DNA of 15,927 nucleotides. Origin: Wolbachia endosymbiont of Cylisticus convexus (GTDB lineage Bacteria; Pseudomonadota; Alphaproteobacteria; Rickettsiales; Anaplasmataceae). The stretch's first letter is position 1; every line of letters starts with the position of its first letter. The DNA lies in NCBI RefSeq assembly GCF_003344345.1, contig NZ_QPIP01000040.1, positions 1 through 15,927 on the forward strand, given 5' to 3'. Under the pieces are notes generated by a model. The model made no database searches, was not told the origin of the DNA, and was given only the letters and a program-made list of their open reading frames with translations. The translations under genes and the position numbers were made by a program. Shown one piece after another: positions 1-8,337 of this stretch.

Positions 1-1213
1 TGTTGAAAGTGTCATAAGAAGAAGATAAAAGAGCTATTATTAAAGAAAAATGGAGGCAATAATGGATCAAATAGAAAGAATACTAAACTTAACTAAAAGA
101 CGAGGATTTGGAAAGACTAGGAAAATCAACAGAGGTAGATAAATGTAATACTAAGTTAGTTGGTAAAATAATATTTAAAGGCTTAATGAAGCTAATATTA
201 ATGGGTCAGAAAACAAGCTTAAGAGCACTAGAAATGGTAATAAATAGGTGTGTGATAGATAAAAATGATGATAAAAGTACAGTTACATACAGTGGCTTAT
301 CGAAAAGGTTAAAAGTTCTGATTATTTTAAAGGTGTATATATCGATTTAATAAACAAAGTGGAAAAATTATTGCCCAGAAAAACGTCACATAACTTACAT
401 AGATTCGATTCAACAATTATAAATTTATCAGGGTACCTTATAAAAGATGGGTTAAAAATAGGTGGTAAAAGCAATGACAGTCAAGTCAAAGTAAGCGTTG
501 GATTAAAAGGCCAATTACCGACGAGTATAAGATTTTGTCAAGGGCAAGAAGAAAGTAGCGAAGATATAGCGCTGGTTAGAGCAATTAATGAAGCTAAAGT
601 TAAAAAAGAGGATATTTTATTGTTTGATAGAAGGATTGCAAAAGTTGCAACTTTCACTGAGTTTGACAAAAAGGAATACAAATTTATCACAAGAACATAC
701 TTAAAAAGAAGGTACTGCGTTATAAGAGAGAATGAAATTACGCAAAAACAACAACCAGATGGATCGGAAATTTTGGAAGATAATATAGTGAATCTTTACA
801 GCGGAAGCAGAGCAATAGCAAGTACGACTAATAAAAATTAAAAATAGAACAGAAGATGAAATATGGTTTTTGACCAACTTATTTGAAATACCGGCTTATG
901 AAGTAACACAAATATACAGACGCAGGTGGGATATAGAAGTATTTTTCAAATTTATCAAGCAAAACCTCGGATATAAGCATTTTTTAAGCCATGACATGAA
1001 TGGAATGAAAGTGTATATTTATATGATTATTATTACAGCTTTATTATTTCTTGTTTATAAAATAAGAAATAACTTAGACGGATTTAAGATAGCACTATTA
1101 CAGTTTACATTAGATCTTAATGACTCTTTTTTACGTTCAATTGTTTTACTATCAGGAGGTAACTTACATGCCGTTGATCACCTTATATCACGCCATTTTT
1201 GATACTTTCAACA
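1..1213 (+). mobile_element. IS4-family insertion sequence, frameshifted copy
   Basis: The first 13 bases (TGTTGAAAGTGTC) match the reverse complement of 1201-1213 (TGTTGAAAGTATC) at 12 of 13 positions, and they bracket a DDE transposase reading frame exactly. These are read as the terminal inverted repeats of an IS element of about 1.2 kb. The left end coincides with the window edge, so a few more bases or a target duplication could lie outside. The right end directly abuts IS630-type sequence. The transposase inside is broken, so the copy is probably immobile unless a related enzyme acts on its ends. Confidence 0.8.
62..1202 (+). pseudogene. IS4-family transposase, three frameshifts
   Basis: The product was a DDE transposase of the IS4 family. 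The ancestral frame can be followed from ATG 62 (MDQIERILNLTK) with changes of frame near 100-108, near 315-320 and near 828-836. The pieces are roughly 62-105, 108-318, 320-830 and 834-1202. Near 319 the text continues in the next frame as SDYFKGVYIDLINKVEKLL. Near 834 it continues as KIKNRTEDEIWFLTNLFE. Recognisable elements are the HRFDSTIINLSG segment carrying the first catalytic Asp, LLFDRRIAKVATF carrying the second, and the IS4 signature Y-x2-R-x3-E-x6-K in YRRRWDIEVFFKFIKQNL (about 918-971) carrying the Glu. All three catalytic acids are present, so the decay is by small indels rather than loss of the active site, which suggests it is recent. The family call is secure; the exact frameshift positions are approximate. 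Confidence 0.85.
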
Positions 1214-1679
1214 CTTATGGGGCCTACCCTCATCTACTGCGTAGCTTTTGTTTCTACGGCACACATGAATCTGGACACCGAAGATTATGCTTATCCAGAA
1301 AGGACAGCGGTTTTATGCTCTAAAATCTGGAAAGAAGACTCAGCATGGTTGCAGCATTAAATAAAGGGAAAATCATGGCACCTATAACCTTAGAGGGCTA
1401 CTGCGATACAGATGTTTTCAATGGATGGTTTGAGCAATTTTTGACACCAATTTTGCAGTCTGGACAAACGGTAATTTTGGATAATGCGACTTTTCATAAG
1501 TCCAAAAAAATCAGTGAACTTGCCGAGAGTGTCGGTGCAGAAATTTTATATTTGCCACCATATTTTTCTGATTTTAATGAAATTGAGCATCATTGATTTG
1601 CCATAAAAATAAAGCAAGAAAAAACGTTCCTATTTTCAAATCCTTTCGTCAAGCTGTTGATTCTGCCTTTTTATTCTGA
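1214..1679 (+). pseudogene. IS630-family transposase fragment, degraded
   Basis: This is the C-terminal half of an IS630/Tc1-type DDE transposase. The longest clean piece, 1345-1596 in frame 1, contains ILDNATFHKS with the second catalytic Asp and ILYLPPYFSDFNEIEHH, the usual 'LPPYSPDxNPIEH' motif with the last catalytic residue. A TGA at 1594-1596 falls where family members normally have Trp after HH. Beyond it the sequence resumes in frame 3 (KNKARKNVPIFKSF, then QAVDSAFLF) and ends at TGA 1677-1679. Upstream, 1296-1338 reads QKGQRFYALKSGKK in frame 3, while the rest is in frame 1, so there are at least two more indels. The N-terminal helix-turn-helix part is missing. The fragment starts right at the IS4 right end, consistent with IS4 having inserted into it. 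It cannot make a functional enzyme. Confidence 0.82.
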
Positions 1680-1832
1680 CTATTATGAGAAGAGCTATAC
1701 TTTATTTAATGCGTTGTTTTATAGCTAACACACCATACCTCCGTGGCACTACACGAGTAACAGAACGACGATTTGTCGGTAGCTCAAGCTAGGATAGATA
1801 TAGCGTTCACAATATCGTTTGTAAACCTATAG
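1680..1832. other. Intergenic stretch after IS630 remnant
   Basis: No gene is visible in these 150 bases. A 7-bp inverted repeat (AGCTATA at 1693-1699, TATAGCT at 1720-1726) lies just past the transposase stop and could be part of the decayed IS630 end or an incidental hairpin. The rest is unassigned. Confidence 0.4.
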
Positions 1833-2534
1833 CTATATACAATGAATGAATTTTTTTATATATTCGTTATTAGTATTTTGTATTTCCTGAACAGTTCCAT
1901 GGGAAATAATCTCCCCTTCATATAATACTGCTATTCTATCAGCTATTTTAAATGCGCTATGAATATCATGTGTAATCGTGATAATTGTAGGGCAAAGATC
2001 TTTGGATAATTTTATTATTATCTCGTTTACTATATCTGACATAATTGGGTCCAATCCTGAAGTTGGCTCATCCAATACAATAATTTCTGGGTTGTGTGCA
2101 ATTGCCCTTGCAAGTGCGACTCTTTTCTTCATTCCGCCTGATAGCTCTATTGGAAACATATCTGCTATGTTTTCTTCCAGTCTAACGTCATTTAACTTCT
2201 TGATTGCTAGCTGTTTTGCCTCCTTTTTGCTGATATCAAAGCGTTTTTTATAATTAAAAGATATATTTTCCCACACTGTAACGTAGTCAAATAAAGCAGA
2301 ATTTTGAAATAAGACTCCAAATTTATTTTTGCTTTTACTATTTATTTTAATAGATCCTGAGTCTGGTGTCAGCAAGCCAATGATTATTTTTGTTAATACA
2401 GATTTGCCACTTCCCGAGCCGCCAAGTATGACTAATGATTCTCCCTTCGATATATCAAAACTTATGTCGTTTAATATCGTTCTATCATCAAAAGATAAGC
2501 TTAAGTTCAATATTGATATTATGGGGCTATGCAT
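1833..2534 (-). CDS. mlaF: ABC transporter ATP-binding protein, MlaF-like
   Basis: This is the cytoplasmic ATPase of an Mla/Ttg2-type ABC transporter that moves phospholipids between the inner and outer membrane. The 233-residue protein has every ABC motif in order: Walker A GGSGSGKS (38-45), Q-loop Gln in LFQNSALFD (Q77), signature LSGGMKKR (131-138), Walker B with D-loop IIVLDEPTSGLDP (151-163) and the switch His in ITITHD (H189). The 'GGMKKR' form of the signature and the 'LFDYVTVWENI' stretch are typical of MlaF rather than of amino-acid or drug importers. The start overlaps the end of the permease gene by 8 bp, so the two are translationally linked, permease first. No mlaD, mlaC or mlaB is adjacent; in Rickettsiales these are often elsewhere or absent. 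Length is close to the family norm, though E. coli MlaF is somewhat longer. Confidence 0.9.
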   Translation of the reverse strand: MHSPIISILNLSLSFDDRTILNDISFDISKGESLVILGGSGSGKSVLTKIIIGLLTPDSGSIKINSKSKNKFGVLFQNSALFDYVTVWENISFNYKKRFDISKKEAKQLAIKKLNDVRLEENIADMFPIELSGGMKKRVALARAIAHNPEIIVLDEPTSGLDPIMSDIVNEIIIKLSKDLCPTIITITHDIHSAFKIADRIAVLYEGEIISHGTVQEIQNTNNEYIKKFIHCI

Positions 2535-3309
2535 GTATCAAAGTAATCAAGTAGTTTGTTAAGATGATCAATATGGACGATAAAACAACAGTTGATGTTG
2601 TAGCAACACCTACTCCTCGTGCACCTTTTTTGCAATGGTAACCGTAATAACAACTTGAAACAGAAATTATGGCGCCAAAAGCAGTTGCTTTCATTAGCCC
2701 AATAATAAAATCATACACATTAAAGAATTGAGCCGTATATTTTAAGTATATATTTAAATTGTGGTTAAATTCAAAGACTGCAGTGACATACCCTCCAAAT
2801 ATTCCTATTAGATCTGCACATACTGCAAGTATGGGAAATACTATAATTGACGCTAAAATCCTTGGTGCAATTAAATATTTGAAAGGATTGATGTCCAAAG
2901 TTGTAAGTGCATCTATTTGCTCAGTGATACGCATCGTACCAATTTCTGCCGCAATTGATGATCCAACCTTCCCTACCATTATTAAGCTGATCAAAACTGG
3001 TCCTAACTCTTTAATGATAGTGATCGTAACAAGTTTAGGTATTACTTGTTCTTGATTAATTAATAGACCACTTAAGCTACTTTGTAAAACTATCACCGCT
3101 CCTATAAAAACTCCAGTGAGGCCAACAATTGGCAAAGAGAAAAAGCCTATCTCTATAATTTGTCTTGCTACATTGCTAAAATAATATGGCGGCACAAAGC
3201 AATGGTATAGAGACTGAATAAAAAACACAAATGCGTTACCAAGCTTCAACAGAAAGCTGATAAAGCACCTACCGATTATTCTAACACTTTTTATATCAAA
3301 GGAACTCAC
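2527..3309 (-). CDS. mlaE: ABC transporter permease, MlaE-like
   Basis: This is the inner-membrane permease of the Mla-type lipid transporter and partner of the ATPase encoded downstream. The 260 residues match the usual MlaE/YrbE length. The family core is visible around residues 112-140: GKVGSSIAAEIGTMRITEQI, the conserved 'EQIDAL' coupling segment that contacts the ATPase, followed by DINPFKYLIAPR. About five hydrophobic segments follow the MlaE pattern: an N-terminal re-entrant helix, GLTGVFIGAVIVLQSSL, the ILASIIVFPILAVCADLIG stretch, the AFGAIISVSSCYYGY region and the C-terminal STVVLSSILIILTNYLITLI. The gene is divergent from rpmF across a 234-bp gap that should carry promoters for both. 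The start MSSFDIKSVRII is the only good one; no alternative is needed. Confidence 0.9.
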   Translation of the reverse strand: MSSFDIKSVRIIGRCFISFLLKLGNAFVFFIQSLYHCFVPPYYFSNVARQIIEIGFFSLPIVGLTGVFIGAVIVLQSSLSGLLINQEQVIPKLVTITIIKELGPVLISLIMVGKVGSSIAAEIGTMRITEQIDALTTLDINPFKYLIAPRILASIIVFPILAVCADLIGIFGGYVTAVFEFNHNLNIYLKYTAQFFNVYDFIIGLMKATAFGAIISVSSCYYGYHCKKGARGVGVATTSTVVLSSILIILTNYLITLIHA

Positions 3310-3543
3310 TTTGCATTTATCTTAGCTAAAAATTAGTTTTACTGATTTTATTAAAATTTTTATTAACTTCACTGCAGAGTATAGTCAAGATATGTCTTAA
3401 GTTCAATATGCTTTGGTCAAAATGCTTTAGTTTAAGTTTATAAGACTGAATTGTATAAGAAAATCTTACTCATTTCGCTATTTACTTCTTGTAAAAAACA
3501 TGCTACTAATAAATTGTGTTATATGATTGGATTGGAGTAAATT
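3310..3543. other. Divergent intergenic region mlaE / rpmF
   Basis: This AT-rich 234-bp gap lies between divergent genes and holds no coding frame I can support. It must contain promoters for both operons, but I could not pick a convincing -35/-10 pair on either strand. A GGAG Shine-Dalgarno (3535-3538) precedes the TTG start of rpmF by 7 bases. Confidence 0.45.
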
Positions 3544-3726
3544 TTGGCAGTTCCAAAAAGAAAAAAGTCAAAGTCAAGGCGTAATATGCATCGTTCTCAC
3601 CATGCTATTAAGCCTAAGAATATTGTGGTATGTGCAACAACTGGAGAATTCATGTTGCCTCACAACATAGCAGTTGACAACAGTTACAAAGGAAAACGTG
3701 TTTTCATTAAACAACAAGCGGAGTAG
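3544..3726 (+). CDS. rpmF: 50S ribosomal protein L32
   Basis: This is ribosomal protein L32 of the large subunit. The 60 residues open with the hallmark AVPKRKKSKSRRNMHRSHHA and continue KPKNIVVCATTGEFMLPHN, with a strongly basic N-terminus. Only one Cys is evident (in VVCATTG), so it appears to be a zinc-free (C-minus) form of L32. The start is TTG at 3544, chosen because the conserved 'MAVPK' begins there and GGAG lies 7 bases upstream; no ATG would give this N-terminus. The gene is followed after 8 bases by plsX, and rpmF-plsX-fabH is the widespread bacterial order that ties ribosome synthesis to lipid synthesis. Confidence 0.96.
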   Translation: MAVPKRKKSKSRRNMHRSHHAIKPKNIVVCATTGEFMLPHNIAVDNSYKGKRVFIKQQAE

Positions 3727-3734
3727 CTCATGGT

Positions 3735-4763
3735 ATGTTACCCACGATCAACAATAACATAGTTATTGCACTTGATGCTATGGGGGGCGATTTTGCGCCT
3801 CTTTCCATAATTCAAGGCGCTGGTTTTTTTTTGGATAATCTTGTTGACCTAGGCGTTAAAGTTTTTTTTCATATTTATGGAGATCAGAAAGAAATATCTC
3901 CTTTGCTTTCAAAATATAAAAAAGTAAGTGATAATTCCGAGTTTACCCATTGCTCTGACAATGTTCTTCCAAATGATAAGCCCTCTTTTGCACTGAGATA
4001 TCGCAAAGATTCAAGTATGAAGGCTGCAATTGGCGCAGTGAAAGAAGGTAAGGCTTTCGGAGTGGTGTCTTCAGGCAACACTGGAGCATTGATGGCAATC
4101 TCTAGACTTATTCTAGGAACATTACCAAATATCTATCGTCCTGCTATTGTATCTGTCTGTCCAACTAAAACAAAAAGTTTTGCGTTGCTTGATCTTGGTG
4201 CAAATGTTGACTGTAATGCTGACTCATTATTTCAATTTGCATTAATGGGAAGTATATTTGCAAAAATAGCATTAAAAGTTGAAAATCCTAAAGTCGCTTT
4301 GCTAAATATTGGTACAGAAGAAGTTAAAGGCACTGACTCAGTGCAAGAAGCTTTTAAGTTACTCAGCAATGCTCAAAGTATTAACTTCAAAGGATATATA
4401 GAGGCAAGTGAATTTTTAGAGGGTAATATAGATGTAATTGTTGCTGATGGTTTTGTTGGTAATGTAATGCTCAAAACAGCTGAGGCAACTGCTGGTACTT
4501 TTATCAGTCTAATAAAACAGGAAGTATTTAACTCATGGATGACAAAAATGCTTCTTGGCATATTGTTGAAGCCCAAGCTAAATAAAGCTTTAGAGCGTTT
4601 TAATCCAAAAATTAGAAGTGGAGCTATGTTTTTAGGGTTAAATGGTATCGTTATTAAAAGCCATGGAAATTCTGATGCTATTTCTTTTGCTCATGCTATA
4701 AAATTCGCAGTAAACGCAATTAATGAAAATTTAAACCAGAGGATGATTAGTGAGATTAAATAA
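3735..4763 (+). CDS. plsX: Phosphate acyltransferase PlsX
   Basis: PlsX converts acyl-ACP and phosphate into acyl-phosphate, the donor used by PlsY to acylate glycerol-3-phosphate, the first step of phospholipid synthesis. It acts as a peripheral enzyme at the inner membrane. The 342-residue length is standard. Family motifs are VIALDAMGGDFAP near the N-terminus, VSSGNTGALMA (about residues 112-122), LLDLGANVDC, LLNIGTEEVKG and VADGFVGNVMLKTAE. The C-terminal GLNGIVIKSHGNSDA is the conserved PlsX end. The chosen ATG at 3735 lies 8 bases after rpmF; an ATG at 3730 is out of frame. The 3' end overlaps fabH by 14 bp, so PlsX and FabH are probably made in coupled fashion. Confidence 0.96.
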   Translation: MLPTINNNIVIALDAMGGDFAPLSIIQGAGFFLDNLVDLGVKVFFHIYGDQKEISPLLSKYKKVSDNSEFTHCSDNVLPNDKPSFALRYRKDSSMKAAIGAVKEGKAFGVVSSGNTGALMAISRLILGTLPNIYRPAIVSVCPTKTKSFALLDLGANVDCNADSLFQFALMGSIFAKIALKVENPKVALLNIGTEEVKGTDSVQEAFKLLSNAQSINFKGYIEASEFLEGNIDVIVADGFVGNVMLKTAEATAGTFISLIKQEVFNSWMTKMLLGILLKPKLNKALERFNPKIRSGAMFLGLNGIVIKSHGNSDAISFAHAIKFAVNAINENLNQRMISEIK

Positions 4764-5712
4764 GAACCTTATATTGAGCACTGGATCTTACCTACCAAAA
4801 AAAACGTTGAGTAATAACGAAATTGCATTGATAGTTGAGACAAACGATGAATGGATAAGGCAGAGAACAGGAATAGTTCAAAGACATATAGCAGATGAAG
4901 GAGAATTAACATCAGACTTAGCTGTAAATGCAGCAAGAAATGCTATAGAAAAAGCTAAAATTTCAGTAGATGAAATTGATTTAATCATAATTGCCACAAC
5001 AACACCTGACAAAACTTTTCCTAGCTGTGCAACTATTGTGCAGAATAAATTAAAATGTAAAAACGCATTTTCTTTTGACGTGCAAGCAGCATGCTCTGGT
5101 TTTATATATGCAGTTACAGTTGCTGATTCTCTCATAAAATCTAACAACAGAATTAAATACGCGCTTGTTATTGGTGCTGAAATAATGTCTAGGATTGTTG
5201 ATTGGAGAGATAGGTCAACTTGTGTACTCTTTGGTGATGGTGCTGGAGCGGTGATAATAAAATCAAAAATGGGTAACAACGGCATCATATCAACAAACTT
5301 ACACTCTGATGGCAATGTGGACATATTATGTACGAACGAAGGAACATCCTCTATTGGTGATTCTGGAAAAATATGCATGAATGGAAGAGAAGTGTTTAAA
5401 CATGCAGTGGATAAGTTAACAGCCTCAGTAGAGGAAACTCTGAAATGCAACAATTTAAAAATCACTGATATTGACTGGTTAATTCCCCATCAAGCAAACA
5501 TTCGTATTATTGAAGCAGTAGTAAAGAAATTAGATTTTCCTATAGAGAAAGTGATTAATACCGTTGATAAGCATGCAAATACCTCAGCAGCGTCAATTCC
5601 ACTAGCCTTAGACTACGCAATACAAGAATTAAAAATAAAATCAGGAAATCTGGTACTGCTGATTTCGATAGGTGCAGGTCTCACCTGGGGTTCTGTGTTG
5701 CTGCGCTATTAG
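4750..5712 (+). CDS. fabH: 3-oxoacyl-ACP synthase III (FabH)
   Basis: FabH condenses acetyl-CoA with malonyl-ACP to start type II fatty-acid synthesis. The 320 residues carry the full Cys-His-Asn triad: C115 in VQAACSGF, H247 in IPHQANIRI and N277 in KHANTSAAS. The N-terminal TNDEWIRQRTGI motif and the C-terminal GAGLTWGSVLLRY are also diagnostic; the latter distinguishes FabH from FabB/F. The start is GTG at 4750, inside the end of plsX, and gives MRLNKNLILSTGSYLP in register with other FabH proteins. In many alphaproteobacteria ihfA follows fabH; here a tRNA follows instead. The sequence looks intact. Confidence 0.96.
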   Translation: MRLNKNLILSTGSYLPKKTLSNNEIALIVETNDEWIRQRTGIVQRHIADEGELTSDLAVNAARNAIEKAKISVDEIDLIIIATTTPDKTFPSCATIVQNKLKCKNAFSFDVQAACSGFIYAVTVADSLIKSNNRIKYALVIGAEIMSRIVDWRDRSTCVLFGDGAGAVIIKSKMGNNGIISTNLHSDGNVDILCTNEGTSSIGDSGKICMNGREVFKHAVDKLTASVEETLKCNNLKITDIDWLIPHQANIRIIEAVVKKLDFPIEKVINTVDKHANTSAASIPLALDYAIQELKIKSGNLVLLISIGAGLTWGSVLLRY

Positions 5713-5753
5713 ACTTTCTGCATGTCACTCAAGCTTTCTTTTTTTTAAGTTTT

Positions 5754-5768
5754 CAGCATTACATGCTG
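5754..5768. other. Perfect small hairpin downstream of fabH
   Basis: CAGCAT and ATGCTG form a 6-bp perfect stem with a 3-base loop, about 40 bp after the fabH stop. A T-rich run (5737-5747) lies before it rather than after, so it is not a canonical intrinsic terminator. It could be a weak terminator or an mRNA 3' stabiliser, or chance. Confidence 0.35.
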
Positions 5769-5820
5769 TACTGACAAAGTTTTGAGATATTATTACAAAC
5801 ATCATATTCACAAGAAATAC

Positions 5821-5851
5821 TTGACTTCACGTGTACTAAGAAGCATTTTAT
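5821..5851 (+). promoter_or_regulatory. Candidate promoter for tRNA-Arg
   Basis: TTGACT at 5821-5826 matches the -35 consensus at five of six positions. The -10 candidate TTTTAT at 5846-5851 follows after 19 bases, with overlapping alternatives such as TATATA at 5849-5854. The mature tRNA begins about 10 bases later, a sensible distance for a short leader. The -35 is good, the -10 weak and the spacing long. Confidence 0.4.
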
Positions 5852-5860
5852 ATATGCTGT

Positions 5861-5934
5861 GTGCCCGTAGCTCAGTTGGATAGAGCAACAGCCTTCTAAG
5901 CTGTGGGTCGTAGGTTCGAATCCTACCGGGCACA
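5861..5934 (+). tRNA. tRNA-Arg (anticodon UCU)
   Basis: The 74-base sequence folds as a complete cloverleaf. The acceptor stem is GTGCCCG (5861-5867) with CGGGCAC (5927-5933) and discriminator A5934. The D stem is GCTC/GAGC (5870-5873, 5883-5886). The anticodon stem is ACAGC/GCTGT (5888-5892, 5900-5904) with loop CTTCTAA. The T stem is GTAGG/CCTAC with loop TTCGAAT. The anticodon TCT is at 5895-5897 and reads AGA/AGG arginine codons, fitting an AT-rich genome. CCA is not encoded. It converges on the NDUFA9-like gene, which ends 9 bases beyond. Confidence 0.97.
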
Positions 5935-5942
5935 TTCTTCTA

Positions 5943-6893
5943 TCAATACTTTCTATAAATCTTCAAGTACTCTGGCACCACATTTTCAATTGCTAATGGT
6001 CGAATTTTCATTATTTCAAGATCATCTGACTTTTCGATTGAACTACTCATCATAACTTTCACCTGATCTCGAGTAAGTATAGGGCTTGCATCTCCGGTTA
6101 CGGGTTTTAACAGCACAGAAACAACTTTACTTTCTAAGAAGAAGGCTATCAATCTTGCCATTGGAAAAGATACATTGATCAGTAAACACTTTCTGTTAGT
6201 AACATTCAGAATAAACTTTAACAAGCTTTTAAAAGAGTAAACTTTTGGTCCACCTATATTATAAATTTTTTTATCTTGCTTATTAAAGCTGATAATACGA
6301 TATACCACTTCAGCTAAGTTTGTTACACATATCGGCTGGAACTTAGTTATTCCACTACCGATCAACGGCAAAAAAGGAAGAATTGTTGCTAATCTTGCAA
6401 ATTTATTAAAGAAATTATCTTCTTTACCAAATACAAGACTGGGCTTAATTATTATTGCTCCTTGAAACGCTGAAGTTACAGCTTTTTCACCTTTCAGTTT
6501 ACTTTTGGCATATTTTGACAGCTTACTATTTTCTATTCCCATAGCAGAAAAATGTATCATCATAGATACATTTTTTATTTGTGCAGCTCTGGCTATTTTT
6601 TCAGCTATTCCAACATGAATGGTATAGAAATCGTGCTTTTTTGCTTCATATAATATTCCCACTAAGTTTATGGCTACATCACATTCTTCCATGCCTTCTA
6701 GAACTGATTTTTCATCAAAAAAATCGCCTTTAAATATTGATATTTGTCCCAAATTGCCACACAATTTTAAACAAGCAGCTTTTTCCTGATTACGAGTGAA
6801 TATCTTTATTAAATATCCTTCTGCTGCCAAGCGTCTTACGATGTGTTTCCCTATAAACCCCGTTCCACCAAAAATAATTACACGTTTTGTCAC
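5943..6893 (-). CDS. NDUFA9-like NAD(P)-binding Rossmann protein
   Basis: This is a 316-residue short-chain dehydrogenase/epimerase-type protein of the complex I NDUFA9 family, which in alphaproteobacteria is thought to be linked to respiratory complex I assembly or stability. The N-terminus RVIIFGGTGFIGKHIVRRL has the GxxGxxG nucleotide site at residues 9-15, followed by KIFTRN, where a basic residue after strand 2 hints at NADP(H). Further family landmarks are AINLVGILYE, MIHFSAMGI, YAKSK (a YxxxK-like motif), IIIKPSLVFGKEDNFFNKFA and FQPICVTNLAEVV. The C-terminal third is the variable substrate-binding part. It lies 50 bp downstream of murF on the same strand and may be co-transcribed. Other readings are a generic sugar-epimerase or NmrA-like protein; the 'SLVFGxEDxFFNxFA' stretch favours NDUFA9. 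Confidence 0.78.
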   Translation of the reverse strand: MTKRVIIFGGTGFIGKHIVRRLAAEGYLIKIFTRNQEKAACLKLCGNLGQISIFKGDFFDEKSVLEGMEECDVAINLVGILYEAKKHDFYTIHVGIAEKIARAAQIKNVSMMIHFSAMGIENSKLSKYAKSKLKGEKAVTSAFQGAIIIKPSLVFGKEDNFFNKFARLATILPFLPLIGSGITKFQPICVTNLAEVVYRIISFNKQDKKIYNIGGPKVYSFKSLLKFILNVTNRKCLLINVSFPMARLIAFFLESKVVSVLLKPVTGDASPILTRDQVKVMMSSSIEKSDDLEIMKIRPLAIENVVPEYLKIYRKY

Positions 6894-6943
6894 GATTAAA
6901 GTTCCTAATAATTTGTTACTGTAAATTAGTACAATGATTTTGC

Positions 6944-8320
6944 TTAATATTCTATTATGAATTCCCGTACAATAAGATCCATTTTCATTCCTCGTGAGCC
7001 TTTAACTAGAATTGCGTCATTATTCTGAATAATGTTAGCTAAATCACTTTTCAATTGATTAGAATCATTAAAATGCGTGCCTCTTATATTATCTGGCAAA
7101 AGCTCATGCAATTCTAACATAAATTTACCAACTGTATAAATTTTATCTATATTATTTTCTGTGACAATCTTAACCAAATCTGTATGAAATTCTATGCTTT
7201 TATCACCAAGTTCCAACATATCACCAAGCAAAGCTACTTTTCTCTGATTAGAATATGTACTCAAAGTTTTTATTGCAGTTTTCATCGAAGCAGGGCTGGC
7301 GTTATAGGAGTCATCAATTAAATGTATATATTTTCTATTGTATTTGACCTTATGAATATTGCCTCTACCTTTCGCTACACTAAAATTCTTAAGTGCAAGT
7401 GGTAATTTTGATAAATCAAGTCCGAGGCTTTGCACAACTGCTGCAACAGCAAGTAGCGAATAAGCAAAATGCTCACCTTGCACACGTAAATTACAGTTTA
7501 TAGTTTGATTATTATTTAGTCTTATTTTTAAATTTAACCCGTCATCGTTTCTTATTATGTCTAATAAGCAAACTTCAGCATTTTTATCTTTACCGAGGCT
7601 TATTACATTTCTATTGGCGCATGATGAGAGATAATCATAGTATTTATTATCTCTGTTCAAGACCAAAGTACCGTTATTTTTCGTACCATACAGAATTTCT
7701 AACTTCGCTTGTGCAACGTCAAATAGTGATGAAAAATTTTCAACATGTGCAGGTTCGATATTGGTAATAACTGCAATATCCGGATTGCTAATCTTCGATA
7801 ACTCTTTTATTTCACCAGCTCTATTCATTCCCATTTCAAGGATTAAGTACTGGCAGTTTTTTGGGGCTTTTAGAATCGTAAAAGGCAATCCTATATTATT
7901 ATTCAAGTTACCTTCGTTTGCATGAGACACTCCATATTGCGATAAAACAGTGTGCAGCATGTCCTTTGTAGTGGTTTTCCCGACACTACCTGTGATTGTG
8001 ATAACTTTAGCATTAACAAGAACATTTCTAATGTAATATGATGCAATATTATGCAAAGCTTTTAGAGTATCTTGCACAACAATTAGAGGAAAATTTCTAT
8101 ATTTATCTTCACTTACTACCGCAGCAGCAGCTCCTTTTAAAAATGCTTCATGTAGAAAATCATGTCCATCAAAGTTCTTTCCCTTGAGAGCGATAAATAA
8201 ACCACCTTTTTTTATGCTTCTTGTGTCCGCTGAAATATTTAAGCTATGTATCCAATTACAACCATTTATGTCTCTTCCGCCAGTTGCATCAATGATATTA
8301 TTTGTGTTCCATTTAACCAT
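6944..8320 (-). CDS. murF: UDP-MurNAc-tripeptide--D-Ala-D-Ala ligase (MurF)
   Basis: MurF is the cytoplasmic ATP-dependent ligase that adds D-Ala-D-Ala to UDP-MurNAc-tripeptide, completing the soluble peptidoglycan precursor. Its retention fits the lipid II synthesis known in Wolbachia despite the lack of a classical wall. The 458 residues show the three Mur ligase domains: an N-terminal substrate domain with SADTRSIKKGGLFIALKG (about 30-47), the central ATPase domain with P-loop ITGSVGKTTTKDML (109-122) and LEMGMNRAGEI, and a C-terminal domain with LIDDSYNASPASM and ALLGDMLELG, both strongly MurF-specific. The ending ILVKGSRGMKMD is also conserved. The start MVKWNTNN is the longest in-frame ATG and gives normal length. 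Confidence 0.95.
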   Translation of the reverse strand: MVKWNTNNIIDATGGRDINGCNWIHSLNISADTRSIKKGGLFIALKGKNFDGHDFLHEAFLKGAAAAVVSEDKYRNFPLIVVQDTLKALHNIASYYIRNVLVNAKVITITGSVGKTTTKDMLHTVLSQYGVSHANEGNLNNNIGLPFTILKAPKNCQYLILEMGMNRAGEIKELSKISNPDIAVITNIEPAHVENFSSLFDVAQAKLEILYGTKNNGTLVLNRDNKYYDYLSSCANRNVISLGKDKNAEVCLLDIIRNDDGLNLKIRLNNNQTINCNLRVQGEHFAYSLLAVAAVVQSLGLDLSKLPLALKNFSVAKGRGNIHKVKYNRKYIHLIDDSYNASPASMKTAIKTLSTYSNQRKVALLGDMLELGDKSIEFHTDLVKIVTENNIDKIYTVGKFMLELHELLPDNIRGTHFNDSNQLKSDLANIIQNNDAILVKGSRGMKMDLIVREFIIEY

Positions 8321-8337
8321 AATTTAGAGAGTATTCT

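Noticed and set aside
1978..2253. Plus-strand frames opposite mlaF and mlaE (also 2329-2562 and 2759-3055)
   Set aside because: They lie antisense to intact ABC transporter genes and read like mirrored hydrophobic sequence.
4878..5465. Long minus-strand frame (195 aa) inside fabH
   Set aside because: It is the antisense shadow of fabH, whose catalytic triad and motifs are complete on the plus strand; the minus translation has no family features.
5713..5860. Intrinsic terminator after fabH
   Set aside because: The only clean hairpin (5754-5768) is not followed by a T-run on either strand, so I list it only as a hairpin.
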